The notes below the pieces were generated by a model that ran no database searches, had not been told where the DNA came from, and saw only the letters and a list, made by a program, of their open reading frames with translations. From assembly GCA_948444845.1 (NCBI GenBank), contig CAOJVB010000013.1, positions 1 through 41,838 of the forward strand: a stretch of DNA of 41,838 nt. The letters are read 5' to 3'. The translations under genes were made by a program, and so were the position numbers. The DNA is from an uncultured Clostridiaceae bacterium (GTDB lineage Bacteria; Bacillota; Clostridia; TANB77; CAG-508). Shown here piece by piece: positions 18,773 to 27,946 of the stretch (its first letter is position 1; each line of letters begins with the position of its first letter).

Positions 18773-18835
18773 TTTTAATGGTAGTTATAAATAGTAACAG
18801 TAATTTATTTAATATTTACAAAATAATTTAAAACA

Positions 18836-18863
18836 CTTGCATTTTTTATAAATCTGTTATAAA
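18836..18863 (+). promoter_or_regulatory. Possible tuf promoter
   Basis: TTGCAT at 18837 and TATAAA at 18858 are about 15-16 bases apart, upstream of the tuf ribosome binding site. Moderate support only. Confidence 0.4.
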
Positions 18864-18940
18864 ATGCAGACGTATAAAATTAGTTATTAATTTTAAAAAA
18901 ATAAAAAATAAATGAAAAGAAAAAAGGAGGAAAATTTCAA

Positions 18941-20140
18941 ATGGCAAAGGAAAAATTTGAAAGAACAAAACCACACGTTAACATTGGTACAATCGGACAC
19001 GTTGACCATGGTAAAACAACAACAACAGCAGCTATTACAAAATATTTAGGATTATTAAACATGGCTCAATTTACAGCTTATGATCAAATCGATGGAGCAC
19101 CAGAAGAAAAAGCAAGAGGAATCACAATCAACACAGCTCACGTAGAATATGAAACAGATAACAGACACTATGCACACGTTGACTGCCCAGGACACGCTGA
19201 CTACGTTAAAAACATGATTACAGGTGCAGCACAAATGGATGGTGCTATATTAGTTGTTTCAGCAGCTGATGGTCCAATGCCTCAAACAAGAGAGCACATC
19301 TTACTTGCAAGACAAGTTGGTGTTAAATTTATCGTAGTTTACCTAAACAAATGCGATATGGTTGACGACCCAGAATTATTAGAATTAGTAGAAATGGAAG
19401 TTAGAGATCTATTAAGCGAATATGGTTTCCCAGGAGACGAAATTCCAATTATAAAAGGATCTTCACTAAACGTTCTAGAATCAACAGCAACAGATCCAAA
19501 TGCACCAGAATATGCATGCATGAAAGAATTAATGGAAGCAGTTGATAGCTACATCCCAACACCAGAAAGACCAATAGACCAACCATTCTTAATGCCAGTA
19601 GAAGACGTATTCACAATTACAGGACGTGGAACAGTTGCTACAGGTAGAGTAGAAAGAGGAATTGTTAAAGTTCAAGACGAAGTTGAAATAGTTGGTATCA
19701 GACCAGTTAACAAGAGCGTTGTTACAGGTGTTGAAATGTTCAGAAAACTATTAGACCAAGCAGAAGCTGGAGACAACATAGGTGTATTATTAAGAGGTAT
19801 TGATAGAAAAGACATCGAAAGAGGTCAAGTTTTAGCAAAACCAGGAACAATACATCCACACACAAAATTCACATCACAAGTATACGTTCTAACAAAAGAA
19901 GAAGGTGGACGTCATACACCATTCTTCGATGGATATAGACCACAATTCTATTTCAGAACAACAGACGTTACAGGTGTTATCAAATTACCTGCTGGAACAG
20001 AAATGGTTATGCCAGGAGATAACGTAGATATGGAAATCGAATTAATCACTCCAATCGCTATCGAAAAAGGACTAAGATTCGCTATCCGTGAAGGTGGTAG
20101 AACAGTAGGTTCAGGTGTCGTAGCTGATATCAAAGAGTAA
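18941..20140 (+). CDS. tuf: Elongation factor Tu
   Basis: EF-Tu delivers aminoacyl-tRNA to the ribosome. The product is 399 residues. G1 is [11 protein letters not shown]3 DCPGH, G4 NKCD, and domains II and III are complete (ending [15 protein letters not shown]). AAGGAGG precedes ATG. It has its own spacer, probable promoter and terminator and so may be transcribed separately from fusA. Codon use favours GTT, GCT and ACC/ACA mixes typical of highly expressed genes; arginine is AGA or CGT, never CGG. Confidence 0.98.
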   Translation: MAKEKFERTKPHVNIGTIGHVDHGKTTTTAAITKYLGLLNMAQFTAYDQIDGAPEEKARGITINTAHVEYETDNRHYAHVDCPGHADYVKNMITGAAQMDGAILVVSAADGPMPQTREHILLARQVGVKFIVVYLNKCDMVDDPELLELVEMEVRDLLSEYGFPGDEIPIIKGSSLNVLESTATDPNAPEYACMKELMEAVDSYIPTPERPIDQPFLMPVEDVFTITGRGTVATGRVERGIVKVQDEVEIVGIRPVNKSVVTGVEMFRKLLDQAEAGDNIGVLLRGIDRKDIERGQVLAKPGTIHPHTKFTSQVYVLTKEEGGRHTPFFDGYRPQFYFRTTDVTGVIKLPAGTEMVMPGDNVDMEIELITPIAIEKGLRFAIREGGRTVGSGVVADIKE

Positions 20141-20165
20141 TTATATAAAATAAAACCAAAAAAGA

Positions 20166-20203
20166 AAGAATTGGGACGTGTCCCAATTCTTTCCTGTTTT
20201 TAA
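20166..20203 (+). terminator. Rho-independent terminator after tuf
   Basis: The perfect stem GAAAGAATTGGGAC / GTCCCAATTCTTTC is followed by CTGTTTTT. A variant copy (TTTTGGACGCGTCCCAATTC) follows at 20238-20268. Confidence 0.85.
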
Positions 20204-20276
20204 TTAAAATTTGAAAAAATAAGTTAAAAACAAAAGGAAAGTTTTGGACGCGTCCCAATTCTTTCCAATTATAGAT

Positions 20277-20303
20277 AAAACCGAGAGCAATGCTCTCGGT
20301 TAG
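20277..20303 (-). terminator. Terminator of the small minus-strand gene
   Basis: ACCGAGAGC / GCTCTCGGT hairpin followed by TTTTAT when read on the minus strand, directly after the stop codon of the 20563-20309 gene. Confidence 0.8.
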
Positions 20304-20308
20304 GAATT

Positions 20309-20563
20309 TTAAGACATTTTGCTTAGGTACGTTTCAATACTGTTAGCTTTATGTCCATATTCGGCACGTGCCTCATAAGCCTCCAACATTGCATCCATAT
20401 CAGGTGACTGAGGAATGCGAGGTGGGTTTCCTAAAATAGGAACTAAAAGCTCGATACTTAACTTAGAAGCTTTCTTGTACCCCTCAAGAAGAGTATCTAA
20501 AGAAGTATTAAATGCTTCAAATTCTGTAGAAGTTAAAATGTTACGTAAGTCACAAATAGTCAT
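20309..20563 (-). CDS. 84-residue protein of unknown function
   Basis: This small protein, probably alpha-helical, begins MTICDLRNILTSTEFEAFN and contains a Pro-rich turn (GNPPRIPQSPD). AAGGAGA precedes ATG. Codon use is unlike the large genes: arginine is encoded by CGT and CGC, and many codons end in C, T or G. No CGG is present in frame. It is transcribed alone, convergent to tuf. I do not recognise the family. Confidence 0.65.
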   Translation of the reverse strand: MTICDLRNILTSTEFEAFNTSLDTLLEGYKKASKLSIELLVPILGNPPRIPQSPDMDAMLEAYEARAEYGHKANSIETYLSKMS

Positions 20564-20701
20564 AATGAATCTCCTTCTTGAAAAATTTATAGTATACTAA
20601 AATTATAACATAAATTGACATAAAAATCAAATTTTACCCTTTAAAAATTTACAAAACTGTGATAAAATAGAAAAAGTATATAAAAGGAGAGGAATAAAAA
20701 A

Positions 20702-22091
20702 ATGAAAAAAGTAGCATTTTGCACATTAGGTTGCAAAGTAAATCAATATGAAACAAACGCAATGATAGAGCAATTTATGAAAAAAGGATATGAAATAGTA
20801 AATTTTGAAGAAAAAGCAGATATATATATAATAAATACCTGTACAGTAACAAATATGGCAGATAGGAAATCAAGGCAAATGTTAAGGCGAGTAAAAGAAA
20901 TAAATAGTGAGTCCATAGTAGTAGCCTGTGGTTGTTATGCACAAGTAGCAAAAGAAGAACTAGAGAAAATACCAGAAATAGACCTAATATACGGCACAAA
21001 TGAAAAAAACAAAATAGCCGACTACATCGAAAATGTCCCATTGGGGACGTTGTCTCTGCCTAAGTTATCTGTATCTCACTCCGTTCGGACAGCTAACTGA
21101 TCCTTATGGTGTATCTGGCACTTCTGGGGTATCTGACACTTTTGGGTCATTACCTAATGGAAAAGTAACAGATGTAATGTACCAAAAGGAATTCCTAGAC
21201 TTTGGAACAACTTCATATACAGAGAAAACAAGAGCGGTAGTAAAAGTTCAAGATGGCTGTGATAGATTTTGTAGCTATTGCATAATTCCATATGCTAGAG
21301 GTCATGTAAGAAGTAGAAAAATAGAAAGTATAGTAGAAGAAGTAAAAGCAATTGCAGAAGAAGGAATAAAAGAGGTAGTTATAACAGGTATTCACGTAGC
21401 ATCTTATGGAAAAGATTTTAAAGAGGATATAGGCTTAATAGATTTATTAGAAGAAATAAATAAAATAGAAGGAATTAAAAGAATAAGACTTAGTTCAATA
21501 GAACCAACAATTATAACAGAAGAATTTTTAGCAAGGCTAACGAAACTAGAAAAAATATGTGACCATTTCCACCTATCACTTCAAAGTGGATGTGATGAAA
21601 CTTTAAAAAGAATGAATAGAAGATATACAGCAGAAGAATTCAAAGAATGCACAGAACTTCTAAAAAAGGCATATCCAAATGTAGCACTAACAACTGATAT
21701 AATAGTAGGCTTCCCAGGAGAAACAGATGAAGAATTTGAAAAAACATATCAATTTTTAAAAGATATAAACTTTTATATGATGCACATATTTAAATACTCA
21801 CCAAGAAAAGGCACAAAAGCAGCAGTAATGGCAAATCAAATAGATGGAAAATTAAAAGAAGAAAGAAGTAGAAGGCTAATAGAATTATCTAGAAAAAATG
21901 AAATAGAACATAATGAAAGATATATTGGAAAAGAAGTAGAAGTGCTATTTGAAGAAAGAGAAGGAGATTATATAAAAGGGCATACAACTAATTATATGGT
22001 AGTAAAAGTGCCATACAAGGAAATAGAAAATACCATTGAAAAAGTTAAAGTTGAGAAAGAAGAAAATTTAGAATTAGTAGGAAATGTTTAA
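20702..22091 (+). CDS. mtaB: MtaB tRNA methylthiotransferase with repeat-like insertion and one CGG +1 site
   Basis: This radical-SAM enzyme converts t6A37 to ms2t6A37 in tRNAs reading ANN codons. It has 462 residues after one shift. The N-terminal cluster domain shows CTLGCKVNQYE, CTVTNMADRKSRQ and ACGCYAQ. The radical-SAM motif is CDRFCSYC, and a C-terminal TRAM domain follows. Between the two domains (about residues 113-155) is a low-complexity insertion, VPLGTLSLPKLSVSH...GVSGTSGVSDTFGS, whose DNA begins with an intergenic-type CATTGGGGACG repeat. CGG 21086 lies inside this insertion. Dropping its C joins the frames; triplet reading stops after three more residues (ends SVRTAN). Confidence 0.92.
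21086..21089 (+). other. CGGA +1 recoding site in mtaB
   Basis: GTT CGG ACA GCT AAC TGA stops as triplets; GTT (C)GGA CAG CTA ACT GAT continues into the radical-SAM domain. Unlike most other sites it lies in an insertion rather than at a conserved glycine. Confidence 0.8.
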
Positions 22092-22122
22092 ATCAGACAT
22101 AAATTGTACAATAAAAAAATAG

Positions 22123-22151
22123 TTGACATATTATATTATTTTATGTATAAT
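22123..22151 (+). promoter_or_regulatory. Consensus sigma-A promoter of the 22210 gene
   Basis: TTGACA (22123-22128), 17 bases, then TATAAT (22146-22151) with a TG just upstream. This is the closest match to consensus in the window. Confidence 0.85.
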
Positions 22152-22209
22152 ATAAATAGTTTAAAAGTAAAAAAATAATAAACCAATTCTTAATTAAGGA
22201 GGTAAAAGT

Positions 22210-22755
22210 ATGAAGCAATACAAATTATCTAATATTTTACGGAAGGTTCTTGAAAATATAGGTATTCCAGAAAGCTATTATAGTATAGGAAAATATAAAG
22301 AAGGCGCTACATGTATAGAAAAAGTAGGTAAAATATATGTAGTATATGATGCCGAAAGAGCGGGGAAATATGAGTACAGAAAATACGAAAGTGAACTCGA
22401 TGCATGTAGAGAGATAATTCATAGAATAGCTAAAAATAATGAAGATTTTAAAATACTCGTGCAGGAATTTTATGATACCAGAGCTAAAGAAGTATTAAAA
22501 GAAGTACTTGATAATGAAGGTATACCACTGCAGTATTATTCCTTAGAAGGATATGCTGAAGAAGCAGTATGTATGGAAAAAAGTGATGATAGCTATATTG
22601 TGTATATTGGTGAAAAAGGTAATAAAGACGATGTAAGTAACCACTCAAATATATCCAAAGCACTATTAAAGCTTATTTCAGAGGTAACAGAAAGCTATGC
22701 ACAAGAAGAAAAAGTAATAGAAACCTTCATAGACAAATTATACAAAACAGTATAG
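22210..22755 (+). CDS. 181-residue protein with two tandem domains, unknown function, early in-frame CGG
   Basis: The protein is an internal duplication. Residues about 10-80 (LRKVLENIGIPESYYSIG...) and about 95-170 (LKEVLDNEGIPLQYYSLE...) share the pattern L-x-x-VL-x-N-x-GIP-x-x-YYS, followed by A-x-C-x-EK, Y-x-VY, and a helical end with A-C or A-L residues. The shape resembles small single-domain immunity-type proteins, but I cannot assign it. AAGGAGG precedes ATG. Codon 11 is CGG (22240-22242, followed by A), the only in-frame CGG; a +1 shift would stop after six codons. The consensus promoter suggests strong constitutive transcription. Confidence 0.75.
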   Translation: MKQYKLSNILRKVLENIGIPESYYSIGKYKEGATCIEKVGKIYVVYDAERAGKYEYRKYESELDACREIIHRIAKNNEDFKILVQEFYDTRAKEVLKEVLDNEGIPLQYYSLEGYAEEAVCMEKSDDSYIVYIGEKGNKDDVSNHSNISKALLKLISEVTESYAQEEKVIETFIDKLYKTV

Positions 22756-22846
22756 AGTTAAAATAATTACCAAGAAATCTTGATTTTTGAGCCTATATGT
22801 AATATAATTTCAAATAGTGTTATAGGAAATAATAGGAGGAAACAAA

Positions 22847-24607
22847 ATGCAAAAAGCAAATTTAAAAGATTTATATATAAATTTCTTTGTAGAAAATGGA
22901 CATGTTCAAATACCATCAGCACCAGTAGTGCCAGAAAATGACCCAAGTGTACTATTTAACACAGCGGGTATGCAACCACTAGTGCCATATTTAATGGGGC
23001 AAAAACATCCACTAGGTACACGTCTTTGCGACTACCAAAAATGTATAAGGACAAATGACCTAGATGAAATAGGAGATAAAACACACCACACATTCTTCGA
23101 AATGCTAGGAAACTGGAGTTTAGGAGACTACTTCAAAAAAGAATCTATTACATGGAGTTTTGAATTTTTAACAAAAGTATTAAACATACCAATAGAAAAA
23201 CTAGCGGTAACAGTATTTGAAGGAAATGATGAAGTTCCAAGAGATGAAGAATCAGCAAATGTATGGAAAAGTTTAGGTATTCCTCTAGAGCGAATAAGCT
23301 ACCTAGATAAAGATAATAACTTTTGGATAGCAGGAGAAGTAGGACCTTGTGGACCAGATACAGAAATATTCTATTGGAGAAGCGAAGACGAAGTTCCACA
23401 AAAACATGACCCAGAAGATGAAAGATGGGTAGAAATATGGAATAACGTATTTATGCAGTATGAAAGACACCAAGATGGAACAGTAACAGAACTTCCACAT
23501 AAAAATGTAGATACAGGAATGGGAGTAGAAAGAACAGTAGCAATACTAGAAGGAGTAGATGATAACTACCTAACTTCAATATGGAAAGATGTAGTAGACA
23601 AAATAGAAGAAATGTCAAAGACGGGCTATGAAGAAAACGCAAAAAGCATAAGAATAATAGCAGACCATATACGTACAGCAGTGTTTATTTCAGGAGATAA
23701 CTCAGGAATAAAACCATCAAACACAGACCAAGGCTATATATTAAGAAGACTAATAAGAAGAATGATACGTCACGCTAAAAAAATAGGAATAGACTTAGAA
23801 AGTGGTTTTGAAAGAACACTTGGCGAGATGATAATTAATAAATATGCAAAATATTATGATGAACTAGAAAAAAACAAAGAAGTAATACTAGACGTATTAA
23901 CAAACGAATTAAAAAAATTCAATAGAACTTTAGAAAAAGGTTTAAGAGAATTTGAAAAAATAGTATCAAACTTAGAAGGAACAACATTGAACAAAGATTT
24001 AGCCTTTAAACTATACGATACATACGGTTTCCCACTAGAACTAACAGTAGAATTAGCAGAAGAAAAAGGAATAAGTGTAGATAAAGAAGGTTTCGAGCAA
24101 AAATTCAAAGAACACCAAGAAAAGTCAAGAGCAGGTTCAGAGCAAAGGTTCAAAGGTGGTTTAGCAGGAGATGGAGAAGTAGAAACAAAATATCATACAG
24201 CAACACACTTACTAAATGCTGCACTAAAACAAGTAATAAGTAAAGACGTACATCAAAGAGGTTCAAACATAACAGTAGAAAGAATGAGATTCGACTTCAA
24301 CTGTGACCACAAACTAACAGATGAAGAAAAACAAAAAGTAGAAGACCTAGTAAATGAATGGATAAAACAAGAAATACCAGTAACAGTAGAAGAAATGAGC
24401 AAACAAGAAGCAATAGACTCAGGAGCAGAGTGCATGTTCATAGAAAAATACCCAGATATGGTTACAGTATATAGCATAGGAAATATATCAAAAGAACTAT
24501 GCGGAGGTCCACACGTACAAAACACAAAAGAGCTAGGACACTTCAAGATCAAAAAAGAAGAAGCAAGCTCAGCAGGAGTAAGACGTATAAAGGCAATATT
24601 AGATTAG
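22847..24607 (+). CDS. alaS: Alanyl-tRNA synthetase, short form
   Basis: This class II synthetase charges tRNA-Ala. It is 586 residues against about 870 in most bacteria. The catalytic domain (FNTAGMQPLVPYLMG, GDKTHHTFFEMLGNW) and tRNA-recognition helices are present. The editing domain has HTATH near residue 450 and the C-x3-H motif CGGPH near residue 552. The protein ends right after the editing domain (GVRRIKAIL), so the C-Ala/oligomerisation domain is absent. The stop codon is clean and followed by spacer DNA, so this looks like a genuine short form rather than a truncation. No in-frame CGG. Confidence 0.93.
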   Translation: MQKANLKDLYINFFVENGHVQIPSAPVVPENDPSVLFNTAGMQPLVPYLMGQKHPLGTRLCDYQKCIRTNDLDEIGDKTHHTFFEMLGNWSLGDYFKKESITWSFEFLTKVLNIPIEKLAVTVFEGNDEVPRDEESANVWKSLGIPLERISYLDKDNNFWIAGEVGPCGPDTEIFYWRSEDEVPQKHDPEDERWVEIWNNVFMQYERHQDGTVTELPHKNVDTGMGVERTVAILEGVDDNYLTSIWKDVVDKIEEMSKTGYEENAKSIRIIADHIRTAVFISGDNSGIKPSNTDQGYILRRLIRRMIRHAKKIGIDLESGFERTLGEMIINKYAKYYDELEKNKEVILDVLTNELKKFNRTLEKGLREFEKIVSNLEGTTLNKDLAFKLYDTYGFPLELTVELAEEKGISVDKEGFEQKFKEHQEKSRAGSEQRFKGGLAGDGEVETKYHTATHLLNAALKQVISKDVHQRGSNITVERMRFDFNCDHKLTDEEKQKVEDLVNEWIKQEIPVTVEEMSKQEAIDSGAECMFIEKYPDMVTVYSIGNISKELCGGPHVQNTKELGHFKIKKEEASSAGVRRIKAILD

Positions 24608-24665
24608 AGGTTAGAAGTTAGAGGTTGGAAATGTAGGGGGCACGGGGCACCGTGCCTTTTATTAT
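24605..24665. repeat. Spacer with GGTTGGAA-type repeat and GC-rich hairpin
   Basis: TTAGAGGTTAGAAGTTAGAGG precedes TGTAGGGG and a perfect hairpin GGCACGG/CCGTGCC followed by TTTTATT, which could terminate alaS transcription. Confidence 0.6.
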
Positions 24666-24680
24666 AGAAAGGAAACAAAA

Positions 24681-25442
24681 ATGTTAGCATTAGTAACAGG
24701 AGCATCTTCTGGAATAGGAAGAGATATAGCAAGATATTTAAGTAATTTAGGCTATGACCTAATAATAACAGCTAGAAATGAAGAAAAATTATTAAAATTA
24801 AAAGAAGAATTAAAAACAAACGTAAGTATAATTACTGCAGATTTATCAGAAGTAGATGAATGTAAACTCTTATATAGGCAAGTAAAAGAAAAATATGAGC
24901 ACATAGATTTACTAGTCAATAATGCAGGTTTTGGAGACTTTGGCAAATTTACTGATACAGATGTAAATAGAGAATTATCAATGATAGACACAAATATAAA
25001 AGCAGTTCATATATTAATGAAATTATTTTTAAAAGATATGGTTGCAAGAAATGAAGGAAGAATACTAAATGTAGCATCAATTGCAGGTTTTATGTCAGGC
25101 CCATTAATGGCAACATATTACGCAAGCAAAAGCTATATAATAAAACTTTCAGAAGCGGTAAGAGAAGAACTAAAAAAAGAAAAATCAAATGTTAAAATTA
25201 GTGTACTATGCCCAGGACCAGTAAACACCAATTTTAATAATGTAGCAAATGTTAAATTCAATTTAAAAGGGCTTTCAAGTGAGTATGTTGCAAAATATGC
25301 TATAGATAAAACTATAAAAGGTAAATTTTTAATTCTGCCAGGTTTAACCATAAAACTAGCCAAAATAAGCAGTAAAATAGTGCCTGATAAATTAGTAACA
25401 AAAGTATGTTATTATATGCAGGAAAGAAAAAAGAGTAATTAA
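24681..25442 (+). CDS. Short-chain dehydrogenase/reductase
   Basis: A 253-residue classical SDR with an NAD(P)-binding Rossmann fold. The cofactor motif is GASSGIG (residues 7-13), NNAG follows, and the catalytic YYASK places Tyr146 and Lys150. The substrate cannot be told from the sequence; DltE/YqjQ-like uncharacterised SDRs look similar. The start ATG follows AAAGGAAA. No in-frame CGG. Confidence 0.9.
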   Translation: MLALVTGASSGIGRDIARYLSNLGYDLIITARNEEKLLKLKEELKTNVSIITADLSEVDECKLLYRQVKEKYEHIDLLVNNAGFGDFGKFTDTDVNRELSMIDTNIKAVHILMKLFLKDMVARNEGRILNVASIAGFMSGPLMATYYASKSYIIKLSEAVREELKKEKSNVKISVLCPGPVNTNFNNVANVKFNLKGLSSEYVAKYAIDKTIKGKFLILPGLTIKLAKISSKIVPDKLVTKVCYYMQERKKSN

Positions 25443-25462
25443 AAAATATAGAGAAATTAATC

Positions 25463-25512
25463 TAAAAAGCAATAAGAGAAGTTCAAATTTTGAACTTTTC
25501 TTATTGCTTTAC
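25463..25512. terminator. Bidirectional terminator
   Basis: AAAGCAATAAGAGAAGTTCAAA / TTGAACTTTTCTTATTGCTTT hairpin, between the SDR and the convergent small gene. Confidence 0.85.
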
Positions 25513-25516
25513 ATAC

Positions 25517-25855
25517 TTAATTATTTGCGAAAATCTTTTCAAAAGGTTCCCCATATCCAGCTTTTACCGATACCTCAGTTTTAGATATATTCATTTTTAC
25601 CTTGCTAGGGAATAAGTCCAAATCTAAGCCTAAGTGGCACTTAATGGCAATGTCATGAAGAACTCCGATAGGAGAATATTCACAAGACAAATACATTGAA
25701 TTGTTTTTGTTAACAGTCTCCTGAATAGTACTAGCTAAAAGTTCTTCAAATTCATTAATGTAGCATTTCTTAGTAGTCTTTCTATTAGCCTCTTTCCGAT
25801 TCGCACGAATCTGATCAGCCCACCACTTTGCAGATACATCGCTATAAGTAATCAT
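25517..25855 (-). CDS. 112-residue protein of unknown function, early in-frame CGG
   Basis: It starts MITYSDVSAKWWADQIR and ends with KAGYGEPFEKIFANN. There is no membrane segment and no family I recognise. AAAGGAGGG precedes ATG. Codon 20 is CGG (minus strand 25798-25796, followed by A), the only in-frame CGG. A +1 shift there stops after 20 codons. Codons such as GCG, CGT and ACC are mixed in, unlike the A-ending style of nearby large genes. It has its own promoter and shares a bidirectional terminator with the SDR gene. Confidence 0.7.
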   Translation of the reverse strand: MITYSDVSAKWWADQIRANRKEANRKTTKKCYINEFEELLASTIQETVNKNNSMYLSCEYSPIGVLHDIAIKCHLGLDLDLFPSKVKMNISKTEVSVKAGYGEPFEKIFANN

Positions 25856-25910
25856 ATAAACCCTCCTTTTAGTTAAATATAGAGTTTAAAAGTCACAAAT
25901 TTACATAAAT

Positions 25911-25939
25911 ATTATGACATGGCGAAAACAAAAAGTAAA
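25911..25939 (-). promoter_or_regulatory. Predicted promoter of the 25855-25517 gene
   Basis: On the minus strand TTTACT and CATAAT are spaced by exactly 17 bases. Confidence 0.55.
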
Positions 25940-25972
25940 CAGTTTTTAAAGATAAATTAATAGTGTAATTAA

Positions 25973-26000
25973 TTGACTTTTATATAATTTGTAATATAAT
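25973..26000 (+). promoter_or_regulatory. Predicted promoter of the HIT gene
   Basis: TTGACT and TATAAT with 16-base spacing, 34 bases before the start codon. Confidence 0.65.
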
Positions 26001-26033
26001 TGTTAATATATTTAAGATATTAGGAGGATAAAA

Positions 26034-26381
26034 ATGGAAGATTGTATTTTTTGTAAAATAATAAAAGGAGAAATTCCAGCAAACAAAGTATATGAAGATG
26101 AAGAAGTATTAGCATTTCACGATATAAACCCAGCAGCACCAATACACATACTAGTTATACCTAAAAAGCATATATCAATGCTAACAGATTTAAAAGAAGA
26201 AGACGAAAGACTAATCGGAAAAATATATACTACTATAAATAAAATAGCAGAAAAAGAAGGTTTCAAAGAAGCAGGTTACAGAGTAATAGCAAACTGCGGA
26301 AAAGATTCAGGACAAGAAGTAATGCATATACATTTTCATATATTAGGCGGAAAAGTGTTAGGGGACAAAATAGTAGGATAG
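26034..26381 (+). CDS. HIT-family nucleotide hydrolase
   Basis: A 115-residue HIT (HinT-like) protein that hydrolyses nucleoside phosphoramidates or similar nucleotides. It begins with the family's typical CIFCKIIKGEIPA and has the histidine triad HIHFHILGG near the C-terminus. AGGAGG precedes ATG. No in-frame CGG. A T-rich hairpin (about 26388-26432) after the stop is a likely terminator. Confidence 0.95.
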   Translation: MEDCIFCKIIKGEIPANKVYEDEEVLAFHDINPAAPIHILVIPKKHISMLTDLKEEDERLIGKIYTTINKIAEKEGFKEAGYRVIANCGKDSGQEVMHIHFHILGGKVLGDKIVG

Positions 26382-26466
26382 AATTTTACCCCAAAAGGAC
26401 CAAGTTATATGGGGGTACTTTTGGTACTTTTTTGAAATAAAAAATATAAAGTGGGAGATGCCGCTT

Positions 26467-26532
26467 ATGGGAGTAACTATTGAGAATAATACCACTGTGC
26501 CCAAGGATAAAATAGTAAAAGAAGAAGGATAA
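26467..26532 (+). CDS. Possible 21-residue peptide
   Basis: ATG after GGGAG opens MGVTIENNTTVPKDKIVKEE and stops just before the next gene's start. It may be a leader or spurious; no homolog comes to mind. Confidence 0.3.
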   Translation: MGVTIENNTTVPKDKIVKEEG

Positions 26533-26540
26533 ATAACAAT

Positions 26541-27593
26541 ATGAAAAATGAATATTTCGAAAATTTAAATGAAACAATTAAACAATATTTTAGTATATTA
26601 TCAAAAGAAATACCAGAATTTTTACATGACTATATAGATACAGAAGAGATGCAAAAACAAAAAGGAATTAGTGTATCTTGTGGAACATTTTATTCAAAGT
26701 TATATAATATTGATTTATGGTACTCAAGTTTAGACCACAGTATAGCAACAGCTTTAATAGTATGGAATTTCACGAAAGATAAAAAGCAAACACTATCAGC
26801 ATTATTTCACGATATAGCAACGCCAACATTCAAACATTGTATTGATTTTATGAATGGAGACTATGAAAAACAAGAATTTACAGAAGATTTAACTACTAAA
26901 ATAATATCTGACTCAAAACAAATAATGGAATTATTAAATAGAGATGAAATAGAGTTAGAAGAAATATCAGACTACCATATATATCCAATTGCAGATAATG
27001 ACACGCCAAAGCTTTCAGCAGATAGATTAGAATATACTTTATCCAATGGATTAGGTGTAAGAAAAAAATTATGGACTTTAGAAGAAGTAAAGGAAATATA
27101 TGAAGACATAGAAATACAAAAAAATGAAGATGGAATTCAAGAATTAGGATTTAAACATAAGAGCATGGCAGAGAAATTTGTAAAAAATGTAAGTGAATTA
27201 GGAATATTATATATAGTAAATGAAACCAGATTTACAATGCAATTTTTAGCAGATACTATGAAAAATATGAGTGAAAAAGGCTTAATAACAAAGAAAGACT
27301 TATACAATATGTCAGAACAAGAAGTAATTAAATTAATTGAAAATTGCGAATATAATGATATTTCTAAAAAGTTTAAAATATGGAAAGAAGCACAAAAAAT
27401 AAACGAAAGTGATACATTAGTTGAAAATAGATATTGTGTAAATATAGAAAAAGTAAAGAAAAGATATATCAATCCATTAGTGAACTTCGAAAATAGATAT
27501 GTAAGAATTGCAGATATTTCAGATATCGCTAAAAAAGATATTGAAAAAATATTGAATTTTAAAACTAAAAAATATGCATATTTAGATTTTTAG
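26541..27593 (+). CDS. HD-domain phosphohydrolase-like protein
   Basis: A 350-residue cytoplasmic protein. The HD superfamily metal motif is visible as H in SSLDHS, followed by ALFHDIATP near residues 90-95. This is the usual signature of metal-dependent phosphohydrolases acting on nucleotides or signalling nucleotides. The substrate cannot be told. The C-terminal half is helical and ends with KTKKYAYLDF. AAGGATAA lies 9 bases before ATG. No in-frame CGG. Confidence 0.8.
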   Translation: MKNEYFENLNETIKQYFSILSKEIPEFLHDYIDTEEMQKQKGISVSCGTFYSKLYNIDLWYSSLDHSIATALIVWNFTKDKKQTLSALFHDIATPTFKHCIDFMNGDYEKQEFTEDLTTKIISDSKQIMELLNRDEIELEEISDYHIYPIADNDTPKLSADRLEYTLSNGLGVRKKLWTLEEVKEIYEDIEIQKNEDGIQELGFKHKSMAEKFVKNVSELGILYIVNETRFTMQFLADTMKNMSEKGLITKKDLYNMSEQEVIKLIENCEYNDISKKFKIWKEAQKINESDTLVENRYCVNIEKVKKRYINPLVNFENRYVRIADISDIAKKDIEKILNFKTKKYAYLDF

Positions 27594-27731
27594 TACTAAT
27601 AAATAATATAGCTATTTTAATTTAAATAATGCCATAACTATTGAAAGATAAATCAAAATATGTTATAGTACCTATACGATGAAATAGTAGAACTATAAAT
27701 TCTCTAAAACAAATGTAAGGAGGAAAAAGCT

Positions 27732-27899
27732 ATGGATGAAAAGGACATCAAAAAAATGCAAAAGGTTGCTAGTAGAGTTACTAAAGAACATCATCTAAAA
27801 TTTATGGCTGAAAACGAAGGAAGAATAAAAAAAGAGATGGAAGAACTTAGAAAAAAAGAAATTGAAAATGAAGTGGATGAAAACACTATATTATGGTAA
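27732..27899 (+). CDS. 55-residue charged helical protein, unknown function
   Basis: ATG follows AAGGAGG at good spacing. The product (MDEKDIKKMQKVASRV...NTILW) is almost entirely Lys/Glu helix with a hydrophobic C-terminus. It lies between the HD gene and a bidirectional terminator. No in-frame CGG. Family unknown. Confidence 0.6.
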   Translation: MDEKDIKKMQKVASRVTKEHHLKFMAENEGRIKKEMEELRKKEIENEVDENTILW

Positions 27900-27946
27900 A
27901 AAGTTTACCCCAAAAGAACCTGGTCCTTTTGGGGTAAACTTTTTAT
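27898..27946. terminator. Bidirectional terminator
   Basis: AAAAAGTTTACCCCAAAAG / CTTTTGGGGTAAACTTTTT hairpin serving the 27732 gene and the convergent htrA. Confidence 0.9.
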
